From contig NZ_PTLZ01000001.1 of NCBI RefSeq assembly GCF_003293745.1, positions 744,001-808,000 of the forward strand: DNA of 64,000 nucleotides. Direction: 5' to 3'. Positions 29,856 through 41,322 of this stretch are shown piece by piece. The notes beneath the pieces are model-generated. The model saw nothing but the letters and a program-made list of their open reading frames with translations, had not been told where the DNA came from and did no database searches. Position 1 is the stretch's first letter. The number at the start of each line of letters is the position of its first letter. Position numbers and translations under genes: made by a program. Source of the stretch: Herminiimonas fonticola. GTDB taxonomy: Bacteria; Pseudomonadota; Gammaproteobacteria; Burkholderiales; Burkholderiaceae_D.

Positions 29856-31087
29856 CAGACCACGGAACCCAGTTTGAAAATAGGCAGGTACATTGCGATG
29901 ACCAAACCGCCGATCAGCACGCCCAGAATTACCATGATCAGTGGCTCCATCAGGCTGGACAGCGAAGCCACAGCTTCATCAACTTCATCTTCATAAAAAT
30001 CTGCGACCTTGCCGAGCATATTGTCGAGCGAGCCTGATTCTTCGCCTATCGACACCATCTGCGTGACCATATTCGGGAATACGTCGGCATTTTGCATTGC
30101 AACTGTCAGGCTGACACCAGTGCTGACGTCGTTCTGAATTTTTTTCGTGGCATCCAGATACACGGCATTGCCTGCAGCGCCACCGACAGAGTCTAGAGAT
30201 TCAACCAAGGGCACACCTGCCGCGAACATGGTCGCGAGCGTACGTGTCCAGCGTGCAATCGTTGCCTTGCGTATCACTGCACCGAAGACAGGTGCTTTCA
30301 GCAGCAGTCTGTCCATGGTGCGCTGCATTTTCAATGAGCGTTTCCACGATTGGAAAAACAGATAGAGGCCGGCAAACAGCAGTCCGAAAATAAGATACCA
30401 ATACGAGACGAAAAAGTCGGAAATCGCCATCACCATCAAGGTCGGTGCCGGCAGATCGGCACCGAAACTTTTGAATACTTCCTTAAATGCAGGTACCACC
30501 CAGATCATGATGACGGCGGTGACGATAAACGCGACAGCCATAATAGCGACCGGGTAAAACATTGCTGATTTGATCTTGGCCTTGATCGCGAGCGTTTTTT
30601 CCTTGTATATGGCAAGTCGCGTCAACAAGTCTTCCAGAATGCCGGCTTGTTCACCGGCACCGACCAGATTGCAAAAAAGTGGATCGAAATATAAGGGAAA
30701 CTTCCTAAATGCCTGGTTCAAGCTGGTGCCTGTTTCTACATCCGCACGAATGTCCTGAATCAATTTAGAGACGGATGGATTGTCATTACCTTTTGCAACA
30801 ATATCGAAAGATTGCAGCAGCGGTACACCGGCCTTCATCATGGTTGCCAGTTGGCGAGTGAAGAGGGTGATGTCCTTGTCGGAGACTTTTTTCCCGCTGC
30901 GATAGGTTTTCTTTTTAACTTTGGTAACCAGTACGCCTTGGCGACGCAGCGTTGCATTGACTACAGATTCGCCACCGGCACGCAATTCGCCGCGCACGAT
31001 TTTTCCTGCTTTGTCCTTGCCTTCCCAAGCAAAAACAGCCTCTTTGGCAAGTGTGCTGCTTCCAACCTTACGTGCTGAAGTTGCCAT
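29855..31087 (-). CDS. pilC: Type IV pilus inner-membrane platform protein PilC
   Basis: PilC (GspF family) is the platform that connects the assembly ATPase PilB to the growing pilus. The 410-residue product has two repeated T2SSF domains (about residues 75-198 and 278-400) and three membrane spans near residues 175, 225 and 385. Motifs such as LLTRLAIYKEKTLAIKAKI are typical. It lies 15 nt after pilB and overlaps pilD by one base. Confidence 0.96.
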   Translation of the reverse strand: MATSARKVGSSTLAKEAVFAWEGKDKAGKIVRGELRAGGESVVNATLRRQGVLVTKVKKKTYRSGKKVSDKDITLFTRQLATMMKAGVPLLQSFDIVAKGNDNPSVSKLIQDIRADVETGTSLNQAFRKFPLYFDPLFCNLVGAGEQAGILEDLLTRLAIYKEKTLAIKAKIKSAMFYPVAIMAVAFIVTAVIMIWVVPAFKEVFKSFGADLPAPTLMVMAISDFFVSYWYLIFGLLFAGLYLFFQSWKRSLKMQRTMDRLLLKAPVFGAVIRKATIARWTRTLATMFAAGVPLVESLDSVGGAAGNAVYLDATKKIQNDVSTGVSLTVAMQNADVFPNMVTQMVSIGEESGSLDNMLGKVADFYEDEVDEAVASLSSLMEPLIMVILGVLIGGLVIAMYLPIFKLGSVV

Positions 31088-31102
31088 CCCTAGACCTCTT
31101 TA

Positions 31103-32827
31103 TTATTCGTTGGTACAGCCCAGAATTTCTTCCAGACTGGTCATTCCCTGTTTAACTTTTCTCAGACCTGATTCACGCAAGGTAAGAACACCATCTTTTT
31201 TTGCCTGTGCTTCAATTTCCAGTGATGTGCCGTGACTCAAAATAATATGTTCAATTTCTTCACTGATCGGCATGATCTGATAGATGCCCAGCCTACCTTT
31301 GTAACCGCTGCCGCTGCAACGTTCGCAGCCGACAGGTTTGTAGGGCAGCCATGTTCCATCCAGATCGTCTTCGTGAAAACCCGCTTCCAGCAAGGCTTCG
31401 TCCGGAATGACCGTAGTCTGTTTGCATGAGCATAGACGTCGAGCCAAGCGCTGTGCTGTAATCAATATGACTGATGATGCAATATTGAAAGGGGCGACGC
31501 CCATATTCATCAAGCGTGTAAGCGTTGCTGGTGCATCGTTGGTGTGCAGGGTCGAGAAGACCATGTGGCCGGTTTGCGCCGCCTTGATTGCGATGTCGGC
31601 GGTTTCCAGGTCGCGAATCTCGCCGACCATGATGATGTCTGGATCCTGTCGCAGGAAAGCTTTCAATGCGACCGGAAAAGTAAGCCCTGCACGGTCGTTC
31701 ACATTGACTTGGTTGACACCGGGCAGGTTGATCTCGGCAGGATCTTCTGCCGTTGAAATATTGATGCCCGGCTTGTTCAGAATGTTCAGACAAGTGTAGA
31801 GAGAAACGGTTTTGCCGGAGCCGGTTGGGCCAGTGACTAGCACCATGCCGTACGGACGCTGAATGGCATTCATCAGCGTTTCCTTCTGATCCGGATCATA
31901 GCCTAGCGCCTCGATGCCCATTGTGGCTTGCGAACCGTCCAGAATCCGCATGACAATTTTTTCGCCGAACAGCGTAGGCAGGGTGCTGACACGGAAATCG
32001 ATGGAGCGTGTTTTCGACATCACGAGCTTCATGCGACCATCTTGCGGCACACGTTTTTCTGAGATGTCCAGCTTTGAAATTACCTTGATACGAGATGCCA
32101 GTTTTTCCTTGATGGCCAATGGCGGTTGTGCGATATCGCGCAACACGCCATCAACGCGGAAACGGATGCGATAGAACTTTTCGAAGGGTTCGAAGTGAAG
32201 ATCTGAAGCACCAAGGTTGATCGCATCGACCAGGATTTTTTGAAGAAATTTAACGACCGGAGCATCATCGATATCGGTGGTGCCGCCTTCAGTCGGGGTC
32301 GCCAGATCTTCTTCAACGAAATCGATTTCCAGGTCATCGCCTATCAGTTCGGTCAAGTCCTGTTCAGCACTGTGTCCGAGTTTCTCTATTAATTTGAGTA
32401 ATGTCGAGTGATCTACGATGATAGGTTCGACTGTCAGTTGGGTCTGGAATTTGATTTGGTCCAGTGCCTGGGAATTGGTCGGATCTGAAATCGCAATCAA
32501 TACCTTGTTGCCACGCTTGGCAAGTGCAATGACCCGCTGACTTTGCATCAGCTTCATGTCAATAATCTTGTCAGGCAAATTACCGCTATTGAAGGCTGCG
32601 AGATCGAGCAGTGGATAGCCAAATGTCTGGGAGCAAAATGCTGCCAGTCTGGCAGGATTCATGATCTCGCCTTTGAGTAGCGCGTCTATGAATGCAATTT
32701 TTTCGCTAGCGGCTTGCTTGACTGTGGCGTCGGCTTGCTGTGGCGTGATTTGACCAGCCTGCAGCAATGCGCGCGCAAGACCTGACATCGCATTATTTGA
32801 CGCCGAACTAGGGAGGACTGCCGCCAT
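31103..32827 (-). CDS. pilB: Type IV pilus extension ATPase PilB
   Basis: PilB powers pilus extension. The 574-residue product has an N-terminal MshEN-type region (about 30-140), Walker A GPTGSGKTVSLY near residue 335, an Asp box, Walker B IMVGEIRDLETADIA near residue 400 and a C-terminal zinc motif (CSC...CERCSGSGYKGR). The MshEN-like domain binds cyclic di-GMP in some relatives, but I cannot judge whether the binding residues are kept. It is the first gene of the pilB-pilC-pilD-coaE run. Confidence 0.96.
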   Translation of the reverse strand: MAAVLPSSASNNAMSGLARALLQAGQITPQQADATVKQAASEKIAFIDALLKGEIMNPARLAAFCSQTFGYPLLDLAAFNSGNLPDKIIDMKLMQSQRVIALAKRGNKVLIAISDPTNSQALDQIKFQTQLTVEPIIVDHSTLLKLIEKLGHSAEQDLTELIGDDLEIDFVEEDLATPTEGGTTDIDDAPVVKFLQKILVDAINLGASDLHFEPFEKFYRIRFRVDGVLRDIAQPPLAIKEKLASRIKVISKLDISEKRVPQDGRMKLVMSKTRSIDFRVSTLPTLFGEKIVMRILDGSQATMGIEALGYDPDQKETLMNAIQRPYGMVLVTGPTGSGKTVSLYTCLNILNKPGINISTAEDPAEINLPGVNQVNVNDRAGLTFPVALKAFLRQDPDIIMVGEIRDLETADIAIKAAQTGHMVFSTLHTNDAPATLTRLMNMGVAPFNIASSVILITAQRLARRLCSCKQTTVIPDEALLEAGFHEDDLDGTWLPYKPVGCERCSGSGYKGRLGIYQIMPISEEIEHIILSHGTSLEIEAQAKKDGVLTLRESGLRKVKQGMTSLEEILGCTNE

Positions 32828-33085
32828 TATATTTATGTCGAATTGATCGATTGAAACATCGAAGGTGCGTTAGATAATGCCTCTAAGCATCTGTTTTGTA
32901 AAGATATCGGAGGACTTGTTACTTCTCTAAGCAACAAAATGCAACATTTGGCTTAAGTGCGGAGGAGTCGCACTCCGATTGCGAATGTGTTGGTGCCGTA
33001 AATGAGCATTTTAAGAGCGTAAACTGGTATCGGGTTCAGGTTCGCCTTGTCCGGGAAACGTCTGTGCTTGCAATATTAGTGCGGG

Positions 33086-34075
33086 TTAGTGATTTCGATG
33101 AACCGCAAAAGTGCTCAGTTTGAGCAGCGCATCTTTAAACTGGCTGTCGGGAAGAGTAATGATGGATGCGCTTGCTCGTGCTGCGGCTTCTTCGGCTTTG
33201 CGCTTGGTGTAATCCAGAGCGCCGGATGTGGTGACGGCAAACAGAACCGCGTCGAAATGCTGTTCGTCGCCATTTTCGATGCAATTGCGAACCAGTTCGC
33301 GCTGTTCTGCGGTGCCATGTTCCATCAGGTAAATCAGCGGCAGGGTAGCTTTGCCTTCGCGTAAATCGTCACCGACATTTTTGCCGATATCGTCGGCTTG
33401 ACCTGAGTAATCCAGTACATCGTCAATTAGTTGGAATGCAGTACCGAGCGAGCGGCCATATTCTGCAGCGGCTTCGATTTCTTCATCGGACGCGCCGGCA
33501 ATCAATGCGCCTAATTGGGCTGCAGCTTCAAATAATTTGGCCGTTTTGGAGCGTATGACTTGGGTATAACGTTCTTCCGATACATCTGGGTCGTGCATAT
33601 TCAACAACTGCAGCACTTCGCCTTCGGCAATCACATTGGTGGCATCCGCCAGAATCTGCATGATGCGAATGTCGCCAACCGAGACCATCATCTGGAAAGC
33701 GCGCGAATAGAGGAAGTCGCCCACCAGCACGGATGCAGCATTGCCGAACAGTGCATTGGCGGTTTTGCGGCCGCGACGTAGTGATGATTCATCGACGACA
33801 TCGTCATGCAACAGAGTGGCGGTATGGATAAATTCCACGACTGCGGCCAATTGATGATGATCGGTGCCGCGATAGCTGTAAGCGTTTGCTATCAGCAAAA
33901 CCAGCACCGGACGTATGCGTTTTCCGCCTGCGCTAATAATGTATTCCGCAATCTGGTTAACCAGTGCCACTTCCGAGTGGAGTTTTTGGCGTATTACCGT
34001 ATCGACTGCGTTCAGATCTGCGGCGATAGGTTGTATGAGCAGGTTTTGTGCGGAAGAAGTAGAAGCGGAAGCCAA
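33086..34075 (-). CDS. ispB: Octaprenyl diphosphate synthase
   Basis: IspB makes the C40 isoprenoid side chain of ubiquinone. The 329-residue trans-prenyltransferase has both aspartate motifs: LLHDDVVDESSLRRG (about residue 90) and QLIDDVLDYSG (about 216). It is divergent from rplU, the arrangement known from E. coli. Product length cannot be read with certainty; octaprenyl is inferred from the usual ubiquinone-8 of betaproteobacteria. Confidence 0.94.
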   Translation of the reverse strand: MASASTSSAQNLLIQPIAADLNAVDTVIRQKLHSEVALVNQIAEYIISAGGKRIRPVLVLLIANAYSYRGTDHHQLAAVVEFIHTATLLHDDVVDESSLRRGRKTANALFGNAASVLVGDFLYSRAFQMMVSVGDIRIMQILADATNVIAEGEVLQLLNMHDPDVSEERYTQVIRSKTAKLFEAAAQLGALIAGASDEEIEAAAEYGRSLGTAFQLIDDVLDYSGQADDIGKNVGDDLREGKATLPLIYLMEHGTAEQRELVRNCIENGDEQHFDAVLFAVTTSGALDYTKRKAEEAAARASASIITLPDSQFKDALLKLSTFAVHRNH

Positions 34076-34110
34076 GTGTAAGCCTGATGAATGAGCATGA
34101 ACGAGCGGGA

Positions 34111-34116
34111 ATTATA
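34111..34116 (-). promoter_or_regulatory. -10 element for ispB
   Basis: On the minus strand this reads TATAAT, 35 nt before the ispB ATG. No clear -35 element is seen at 17 nt, so strength is uncertain. Confidence 0.45.
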
Positions 34117-34217
34117 CGACGACAAATGCAGCGAGCGAGCGCGTGTTGCAACGAGGGAACGGGTTATTTCTTAAAAGACATGTTTTTGGGCGCGTAAAAC
34201 GGGCACGATTAAGCGCT

Positions 34218-34246
34218 TTGACCGATGTGGTAAGTCCATGTATAAT
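34218..34246 (+). promoter_or_regulatory. Strong sigma-70 promoter of rplU-rpmA
   Basis: TTGACC (34218-34223) and a perfect TATAAT (34241-34246) are separated by 17 bp. Transcription should start near 34253, giving a leader of about 75 nt before rplU. This is the best promoter match in the window, as expected for ribosomal protein genes. Confidence 0.85.
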
Positions 34247-34327
34247 TGGAGGTTTTCCCGATTCCGTCTGAGTAACTCCGGCGAATCGAAGAGAGAAAAG
34301 TCCTTAAATCATTTGATGAGGTTTCAC

Positions 34328-34639
34328 ATGTACGCGGTCATAAAAACCGGTGGCAAACAATATAAAGTTGTCGCTGGTGAAAAATTTAAAGTAGAACAGA
34401 TACCGGCAGACATTGGATCCGAAATCACCCTTGATCAGGTGCTCGCATTGGGCGCAGGAGAAACCATTAAGTTTGGTGCTCCGCTGGTTGAAGGTGCTAC
34501 GGTCCTTGCTACGGTTGTCTCCCATGGTCGTCACGAAAAGGTCACGATTTTCAAGATGCGTCGCCGTAAGCATTATCAGAAGCACCAAGGCCATCGCCAA
34601 AATTACACCGAATTGCAGATCGTTTCGATCAACGGCTAA
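34328..34639 (+). CDS. rplU: 50S ribosomal protein L21
   Basis: L21 binds 23S rRNA in the large subunit. The 103-residue product starts [14 protein letters not shown], the conserved N-terminus, and ends with the basic [18 protein letters not shown]. The frame is open to 34238, but that stretch contains the promoter -10 region and is not part of the family, so ATG 34328 is the start. It lies directly before rpmA and obgE, the usual order. Confidence 0.98.
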   Translation: MYAVIKTGGKQYKVVAGEKFKVEQIPADIGSEITLDQVLALGAGETIKFGAPLVEGATVLATVVSHGRHEKVTIFKMRRRKHYQKHQGHRQNYTELQIVSING

Positions 34640-34677
34640 GCCGCTGATTCGGACTAAACAGATACAAGGAGTCAGAA

Positions 34678-34935
34678 ATGGCACATAAAAAAGGCGGCGG
34701 CACTACGCGAAATGGTCGTGACTCAGAGTCAAAACGACTGGGCGTTAAAGTCTACGGTGGTCAGACTATCAACGCAGGCGGCATCATTGTTCGCCAACGT
34801 GGTACCAAAATGCACCCGGGCGAAAACGTCGGCATCGGCAAGGATCACACCTTGTTCGCACTGACAGATGGCAAAGTTGCATTCGTTACCAAAGGCGCAT
34901 TGCAACGTCATTACGTTACAGTAGTACCTGCTTAA
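34678..34935 (+). CDS. rpmA: 50S ribosomal protein L27
   Basis: L27 reaches the peptidyl transferase centre with its N-terminal tail. The 85-residue product starts [20 protein letters not shown], typical of proteobacterial L27, which needs no proteolytic trimming beyond the initiator. A good ribosome site (AAGGAG) precedes it. A terminator-like hairpin (34975-35009) separates it from obgE. Confidence 0.98.
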   Translation: MAHKKGGGTTRNGRDSESKRLGVKVYGGQTINAGGIIVRQRGTKMHPGENVGIGKDHTLFALTDGKVAFVTKGALQRHYVTVVPA

Positions 34936-34974
34936 GTTTTTAAGCAAGCAAGGTAAGGCGAAAGCCTTCAATCG

Positions 34975-36130
<1,156 letters not shown>

Positions 36131-36204
36131 AGCAATAGAGTTAAACGGATTGCCGGCAGCGGCAATCCGGCATCAAAAACCAAAACAATGCCGGATTACA
36201 AAGC

Positions 36205-37323
36205 ATGAGCTCTGCCATTCAATCAGCCAAACGCATCATCATCAAGGTCGGTTCTTCGCTCGTCACCAATGACGGCAAGGGGCTAGATACTGCTGCGATT
36301 CAAAAATGGGCAGAGCAGATCGTTCAATTACGAGCGCTAGGCAAGGAAGTAGTGCTGGTCAGTTCAGGTGCGATTGCCGAAGGCATGCAACGCCTTGGCT
36401 TTGACAAGCGGCCGACCGGCATTCATGAGTTGCAAGCTTGCGCTGCGGTAGGGCAAATGGGCCTCGCACAAATTTACGAAACCAGCTTCCGTCAGCATCA
36501 GGTGCAAACTGCACAAATTCTGCTGACGCACGCTGATCTGGCGGATCGTGAGCGCTATCTGAATGCACGTTCGACCTTGTTTACACTGCTGCAGCTAGGC
36601 GTAGTACCGATCATCAATGAAAATGATACTGTCGTCACCGATGAAATCAAGTTCGGCGATAACGATACGCTGGGTGCATTGGTGGCTAATCTGATTGAAG
36701 CCGATGTTTTGGTCATTCTGACTGATCAACGCGGCTTGTTCAGCGCCGATCCGCGCAAAGATCCGCATGCTACTTTCATTCATGAAGCGCAGGCCGGCGA
36801 TGTCGCGCTGGAAGCGATGGCAGGTGGCGCTGGTAGCAGCCTTGGCCGTGGTGGCATGCTGACGAAAATACTGGCTGCCAAGCGGGCGGCATTGTCTGGT
36901 GCACATACGATCATTGCATGGGGACGTGAAGAACAGGTGTTGACGCGACTGGCTGCAGGCGAAGCGATAGGCACACAATTGACTGCGCAAACCGCGCAAC
37001 TGACAGCACGCAAGCAATGGATGGCGGATCATTTGCACACGGCAGGCAAGATCGTGCTTGATCAGGGGGCCGTGCTGAAATTAACGACAGAAGGAAAATC
37101 GCTGTTGCCTATCGGCGTGATCGAGGTGTCTGGCAGTTTCGGGCGCGGCGATGTGATTACCTGTGTCGATCCATCGGGCCATGCAATCGCACGCGGCATT
37201 ACCAACTACACAAGTTCGGAAGCGCGCCGCATCATGCGCAAGCCGTCGACGGATATTTTATCTATTCTGGGTTTTGTTGAGGAGCCGGAACTGATACACC
37301 GCGACAATCTGGTTTTGCTGTAA
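36205..37323 (+). CDS. proB: Glutamate 5-kinase
   Basis: ProB phosphorylates glutamate in the first step of proline synthesis. The 372-residue product has an amino-acid kinase domain ([16 protein letters not shown] at the N-terminus, [17 protein letters not shown] near residue 135, LTDQRGLF) and a C-terminal PUA domain (about 280-355), as in E. coli. It follows obgE by 74 bp and is convergent with the CNP1-like gene. Confidence 0.96.
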   Translation: MSSAIQSAKRIIIKVGSSLVTNDGKGLDTAAIQKWAEQIVQLRALGKEVVLVSSGAIAEGMQRLGFDKRPTGIHELQACAAVGQMGLAQIYETSFRQHQVQTAQILLTHADLADRERYLNARSTLFTLLQLGVVPIINENDTVVTDEIKFGDNDTLGALVANLIEADVLVILTDQRGLFSADPRKDPHATFIHEAQAGDVALEAMAGGAGSSLGRGGMLTKILAAKRAALSGAHTIIAWGREEQVLTRLAAGEAIGTQLTAQTAQLTARKQWMADHLHTAGKIVLDQGAVLKLTTEGKSLLPIGVIEVSGSFGRGDVITCVDPSGHAIARGITNYTSSEARRIMRKPSTDILSILGFVEEPELIHRDNLVLL

Positions 37324-37326
37324 ATC

Positions 37327-37349
37327 TTGCGCCACGTTCCGTGACGCAA
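37327..37349. terminator. Hairpin after proB
   Basis: TTGCGCCACG and CGTGACGCAA form a stem with one mismatch around a 3-nt loop, 3 nt after the proB stop. No clear T-run follows. It lies between convergent genes and may slow polymerase from either side. Confidence 0.45.
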
Positions 37350-37409
37350 GGATGCCAGGCGGTTTTATCTGCAGTCGGCTAATTTTGTTTTTCCAGAATA
37401 GATTCTTGC

Positions 37410-37973
37410 CTATTCGTGCAGCAGATCGTCTGTCAGGGTTTTCCCAGACTTGATACGCTGCAACATGTCCTTCTCATTCCCCATGATAGTCAGATTGCTG
37501 CAGAAATAATCCTGCGACAGCGCGGCATGCTGGCGATTCACTTTGCTGCGCACGATGCCTTCCCACTGATCACGGCGTGAGCGAGCCCACGTGCCATCGT
37601 CGCGTCCAAGCGCATAGATTTTCTTTTCAAACGACGCGCAGCGTATACCTTCATAACTAATGTTTTTTGCGCCGCCCGGACTGACCGCGACCAGCGTGTA
37701 GCGGACTACGCCATCTTTACCTATAGACAGTGATTTGGCATCTATTGCAAATTTCTGCGTCGCAGTTGGCCCGACGTAGAAAGGCAGCAGATTTTCATCC
37801 TTGGGGGCGGGTGGTAATTCTGCCTGGATTTCTTCCCATGGTTTGACTTCCTCATCATTGAAGTTTTTATTCCACTCCAATTGTTGCGCAATAGAAATCT
37901 GCGCCATAGCTAACAGGGTTAGCCCGAGCAGCATTTGCGTGAGTTTGTGTGAGAGAAGAGAGGACTTATTCAT
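37410..37973 (-). CDS. CNP1-like family secreted protein
   Basis: This 187-residue protein has a signal peptide (MNKSSLL..., hydrophobic core [15 protein letters not shown], cut after AQ near residue 30). The mature part ([15 protein letters not shown], then [18 protein letters not shown]) fits the CNP1-like family of Burkholderiales, whose function is unknown. The ATG at 37973 overlaps the end of rppH by 8 nt, so the two are probably co-translated. The longer frame upstream is the rppH coding region read in another frame. Confidence 0.8.
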   Translation of the reverse strand: MNKSSLLSHKLTQMLLGLTLLAMAQISIAQQLEWNKNFNDEEVKPWEEIQAELPPAPKDENLLPFYVGPTATQKFAIDAKSLSIGKDGVVRYTLVAVSPGGAKNISYEGIRCASFEKKIYALGRDDGTWARSRRDQWEGIVRSKVNRQHAALSQDYFCSNLTIMGNEKDMLQRIKSGKTLTDDLLHE

Positions 37974-38547
37974 TGTCAGACTTGATCTTTTCGGTAAGTG
38001 GTTCGTCTGATTTGCGCGATGAATGCGTTTGGCGCAGGTAGCGAGCCGTATTATGGATGGGGCCGGGATGTGCCGGGCGTGACAAGAAGCGGGAAAGCTC
38101 TTGCAGCGCACGTTGATAGACATCGCGTTTGAATTCGATAACGACATCGAGCGGGACCCAATAGTCATGCCAGCGCCACGCGTCGAATTCAGGATGTTCA
38201 GTCATGCGTAAATTGACGTCGCAATCGCGGCCGACCATGCGCAGCAAAAACCAGATTTGCTTCTGGCCTTTGTAATGGCCCCGAATTTCCCGTTTGATAA
38301 AATGATCCGGGACTTCATAGCGCAACCAGTCGCGCGTGCGGCCGATAATTTTGACGTGCTCCGCCCGCAAGCCGACTTCTTCTTCCAGCTCGCGGAACAT
38401 TGCCTGTTCGGGTGTTTCGCCGAATTTGATTCCGCCCTGTGGGAATTGCCACGAGTGCTCGCGCACCCGTTTGCCCCACCACACTTCATTTTGGGCGTTG
38501 ATCAAAATAATGCCGACGTTTGGGCGAAAGCCTTCACGATCCAGCAT
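37966..38547 (-). CDS. rppH: RNA pyrophosphohydrolase RppH
   Basis: RppH removes pyrophosphate from 5' triphosphate mRNA ends and so triggers RNase E decay. The 193-residue product starts [17 protein letters not shown] and has the Nudix box [23 protein letters not shown] at about residues 38-60, preceded by WQFPQ, the RppH pattern. I preferred the ATG at 38547 over one four codons earlier because [12 protein letters not shown] is the family start. It is divergent from proS. Confidence 0.95.
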   Translation of the reverse strand: MLDREGFRPNVGIILINAQNEVWWGKRVREHSWQFPQGGIKFGETPEQAMFRELEEEVGLRAEHVKIIGRTRDWLRYEVPDHFIKREIRGHYKGQKQIWFLLRMVGRDCDVNLRMTEHPEFDAWRWHDYWVPLDVVIEFKRDVYQRALQELSRFLSRPAHPGPIHNTARYLRQTHSSRKSDEPLTEKIKSDNE

Positions 38548-38746
38548 AGTGCACCTCAAACTTTCTGCGGCTAAGCTACCCTCAATCGAGAATTGGTTTT
38601 ATACGGCCTCATACCGTCGTGCGCACGATGGCGTGCGAACAACGGAGACAGTAATCAATTGTGCGAAGAGTGAGTGCATCAGCCAGCTAATCCTTTAAAA
38701 TTGAGTTGATTATAACCTTCTCTCTTTTTAAAAAGAATTCATCGTC

Positions 38747-40480
38747 ATGCGCGCATCCCGTTTTTTCATTTCCACTCTTAAAGAAGCCCCTTCCGACGCA
38801 GAAATCGTCAGCCATAAACTGATGATGCGCGCCGGCATGATCAAGCGCCTCGGTTCTGGCATCTACACTTACATGCCTATCGGTTTGCGCGTGATCCGCA
38901 AGGTGGAAGCGATCGTGCGGGAAGAAATGAACCGCGCCAACGGCATTGAATTATTGATGCCACTCGTGCAACCTGCCGAGCTCTGGCAAGAGACTGGTCG
39001 TTGGGACAAGATGGGACCGGAACTGATGCGCGTCAAAGACCGCCACGGTCGCGACTATGCGATTCAACCTACATCGGAAGAAGTCGTGACCGACGTGGTG
39101 CGTACCGAGATCAAATCCTACCGTCAGTTGCCCCTTAATTTTTATCATATCCAGACTAAGTTCCGTGACGAACGCCGTCCGCGCTTCGGTTTGATGCGCG
39201 GCCGTGAATTCACGATGAAGGATGCCTACTCTTTCGATCGCGATGTGGAAGGTTTGAAGCGTTCGTATCAAATCATGTTCGATGCCTACGTCAAGATTTT
39301 CAATCGTTTCGGCTTGCAGTTCCGTGCGGTAGCGGCGGATAACGGTGCCATTGGCGGTTCCGGTTCACACGAATTCCACGTGATTGCCGATACCGGCGAG
39401 GATGCAATTGTCTACTGCCCAACGTCTGACTATGCGGCCAATATGGAAGCGGCAGAAGCGATAGCGCCAGCGACGCCACGCGGTGCAGCGACGCAAGCCT
39501 TGACCAAGACAGCGACGCCGGGGAAATCCAAATGCGAAGACGTGGCAGACTTGCTGAAATTGCCATTGACGCAAACCGTCAAGTCCATCGTGTTGACGGT
39601 AGAAAAAGAAGAGAAGGGCGTAGTCAATAAAGAAGTCTGGTTATTGTTGTTGCGCGGCGATCATGAATTGAACGAAGTAAAAACCGCAAAAATTCCAGGC
39701 CTGACCGACTATCGTTTTGCCAACGAAGCAGAAATCGTTGAATGGTTCGGTGCAACGCCAGGTTACCTTGGCCCTGTCAATACCAAGAAGCCGGTCACGG
39801 TAGTTGTAGATCGTACCGTTGCGGCCATGAGTGATTTTGTCTGCGGTGCGAATGAAGTCGACTTCCATTTCACCGGAGTGAATTGGGGACGTGACTTGCC
39901 GGAAGCAACCGTCCTCGATATTCGTAATGTGGTCGAAGGTGATGCGTCGCCGGATGGCAAAGGCGTGCTGGCAATTCAGCGCGGGATTGAAGTCGGCCAC
40001 GTGTTCCAATTGGGCACGGCTTATTCCGAGTCGATGAAAGCGACTTATCTCGATGAAAACGGCAAGCCGCAATTGATACAAATGGGTTGCTATGGCATCG
40101 GTGTAACGCGGATAGTCGGCGCTGCGATCGAACAGAATTTTGACGACAAGGGCATCATCTGGCCGGCTGCGCTGGCACCGTTTGAAGTGGTGTTGTGTCC
40201 TATGGGTTACGACCGCAGCGAAAGCGTCAAGGTCGAAACCGAGAAGTTGTATGAAGCCTTGCAGGCAGCCGGCGTTGACGTGATCCTGGATGATCGCGGT
40301 GAACGTCCAGGTGCAATGTTTGCCGATTGGGAGCTGATTGGTGCGCCGCATCGCATCGTGATCGGTGACCGCGGATTGAAGGAAGGCAAACTGGAATACC
40401 AAGGTCGTCGCGATACGGAAGCAACTGCAGTGGCGCTGGATGAAATGTTGGCCTTCGTCAAAGCGAAATTAGCTGCGTGA
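38747..40480 (+). CDS. proS: Proline--tRNA ligase
   Basis: ProS charges tRNA-Pro. The 577-residue product is the bacterial (ProS type 1) form: class II catalytic core with motif 2 ([25 protein letters not shown], given here only in part as a known signature near residues 138-160), an inserted YbaK-like editing domain (about 225-390) that removes Ala-tRNA-Pro, and a C-terminal anticodon-binding domain. The TGA overlaps a GTG start of the next gene. Confidence 0.97.
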   Translation: MRASRFFISTLKEAPSDAEIVSHKLMMRAGMIKRLGSGIYTYMPIGLRVIRKVEAIVREEMNRANGIELLMPLVQPAELWQETGRWDKMGPELMRVKDRHGRDYAIQPTSEEVVTDVVRTEIKSYRQLPLNFYHIQTKFRDERRPRFGLMRGREFTMKDAYSFDRDVEGLKRSYQIMFDAYVKIFNRFGLQFRAVAADNGAIGGSGSHEFHVIADTGEDAIVYCPTSDYAANMEAAEAIAPATPRGAATQALTKTATPGKSKCEDVADLLKLPLTQTVKSIVLTVEKEEKGVVNKEVWLLLLRGDHELNEVKTAKIPGLTDYRFANEAEIVEWFGATPGYLGPVNTKKPVTVVVDRTVAAMSDFVCGANEVDFHFTGVNWGRDLPEATVLDIRNVVEGDASPDGKGVLAIQRGIEVGHVFQLGTAYSESMKATYLDENGKPQLIQMGCYGIGVTRIVGAAIEQNFDDKGIIWPAALAPFEVVLCPMGYDRSESVKVETEKLYEALQAAGVDVILDDRGERPGAMFADWELIGAPHRIVIGDRGLKEGKLEYQGRRDTEATAVALDEMLAFVKAKLAA

Positions 40481-41175
40481 TTGTTTTGATGCCGCTGGCG
40501 ATGCAAAATATTGTCGTTCGACCGCCTGGCGTCGAGATGAGGAAGCGACAAACTTCGTTGTTCGCATCCTTGTCGTTTGGTTGCCTATTGATAGCCAGTG
40601 TGTTTTTGTTGACGAATGCTCCGACGGTTTTTGCCGGCAATCAAAAAGAAGAGGCAATGGCAGATTCGGTGCGCATGGCTTTATCGCGTGCGATTTCCGA
40701 TCCGCGACCACCGATTCCCCAATTTGTCGATATCAAGGAACGTCTCGCTTATCTGCAATGGCTGGGTGATATGTCGGATCGACTTGCCAAGCGTATTTCA
40801 GACAGACAGGTGCGTATCGAGTTTCTGCGTACAGTCTGGTATGAAGCGCGGCGTGCCGGGCTCGATCCAGCTCTGGTGTTGGGCTTGATACAAGTCGAAT
40901 CAGCTTTTCGCAAATATGCAGTGTCGCCTGTAGGTGCGCATGGCTATATGCAGGTCATGCCATTCTGGACGCGTGTGATTGGCGATGGCGATCGCAGCAA
41001 GCTGTTCCATATGCAAACCAATTTACGTTTTGGCTGTTCCATCTTGCGTATGTATCTGGATATGGAGAAGGGCGATTTATTTCTTGCTCTGGGTAGATAC
41101 AACGGCAGTCGTGGTCGTGCCGAATATCCGAATTCTGTATTGGCATCCTGGAAAAATTGGGAGCATCATCCCTGA
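40477..41175 (+). CDS. Lytic transglycosylase (SLT domain), secreted
   Basis: This protein of up to 232 residues has a signal peptide beginning at an internal [12 protein letters not shown] (ATG 40537) and a C-terminal SLT domain. The catalytic Glu is in [20 protein letters not shown] (about residue 145), and LGRYNGS near the end completes the lysozyme-like fold. It should cut peptidoglycan glycan strands to anhydro-MurNAc ends, feeding recycling by AmpD and Mpl encoded nearby. The start is uncertain: GTG 40477 overlaps proS by 4 nt; ATG 40537 fits the signal peptide better. Confidence 0.88.
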   Translation: MIVLMPLAMQNIVVRPPGVEMRKRQTSLFASLSFGCLLIASVFLLTNAPTVFAGNQKEEAMADSVRMALSRAISDPRPPIPQFVDIKERLAYLQWLGDMSDRLAKRISDRQVRIEFLRTVWYEARRAGLDPALVLGLIQVESAFRKYAVSPVGAHGYMQVMPFWTRVIGDGDRSKLFHMQTNLRFGCSILRMYLDMEKGDLFLALGRYNGSRGRAEYPNSVLASWKNWEHHP

Positions 41176-41274
41176 TCCATAAGTTTGGCTCAGGATGAAA
41201 TCGCAGTAGGGTGTTTGAAATTAAGGCGTCAACAAGATAGAAGCAAAATCCCAAACGACTACTTGCAGCAGAAA

Positions 41275-41305
41275 CAAAAACGCCCGCGCGATGCGGGCGT
41301 TTTTG
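41275..41305. terminator. Bidirectional terminator
   Basis: CAAAAACGCCCGC (41275-41287) and GCGGGCGTTTTTG (41293-41305) are perfect complements over 13 bp around a 5-nt loop. The arms end in an A-run on one side and a T-run on the other, so it works in both directions, between the convergent SLT and SWIB genes. Confidence 0.92.
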
Positions 41306-41322
41306 TTTGGTACCTGAAAAAA

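Noticed and set aside
32828-33085. Possible tRNA or sigma-54 promoter between pilB and ispB
   Set aside because: No cloverleaf with an acceptor stem and T-arm could be formed, and no GG-N10-GC element fits before pilB.
34238-34327. Extended N-terminus for rplU
   Set aside because: The stretch includes the -10 region of the promoter; L21 proteins start at [11 protein letters not shown].
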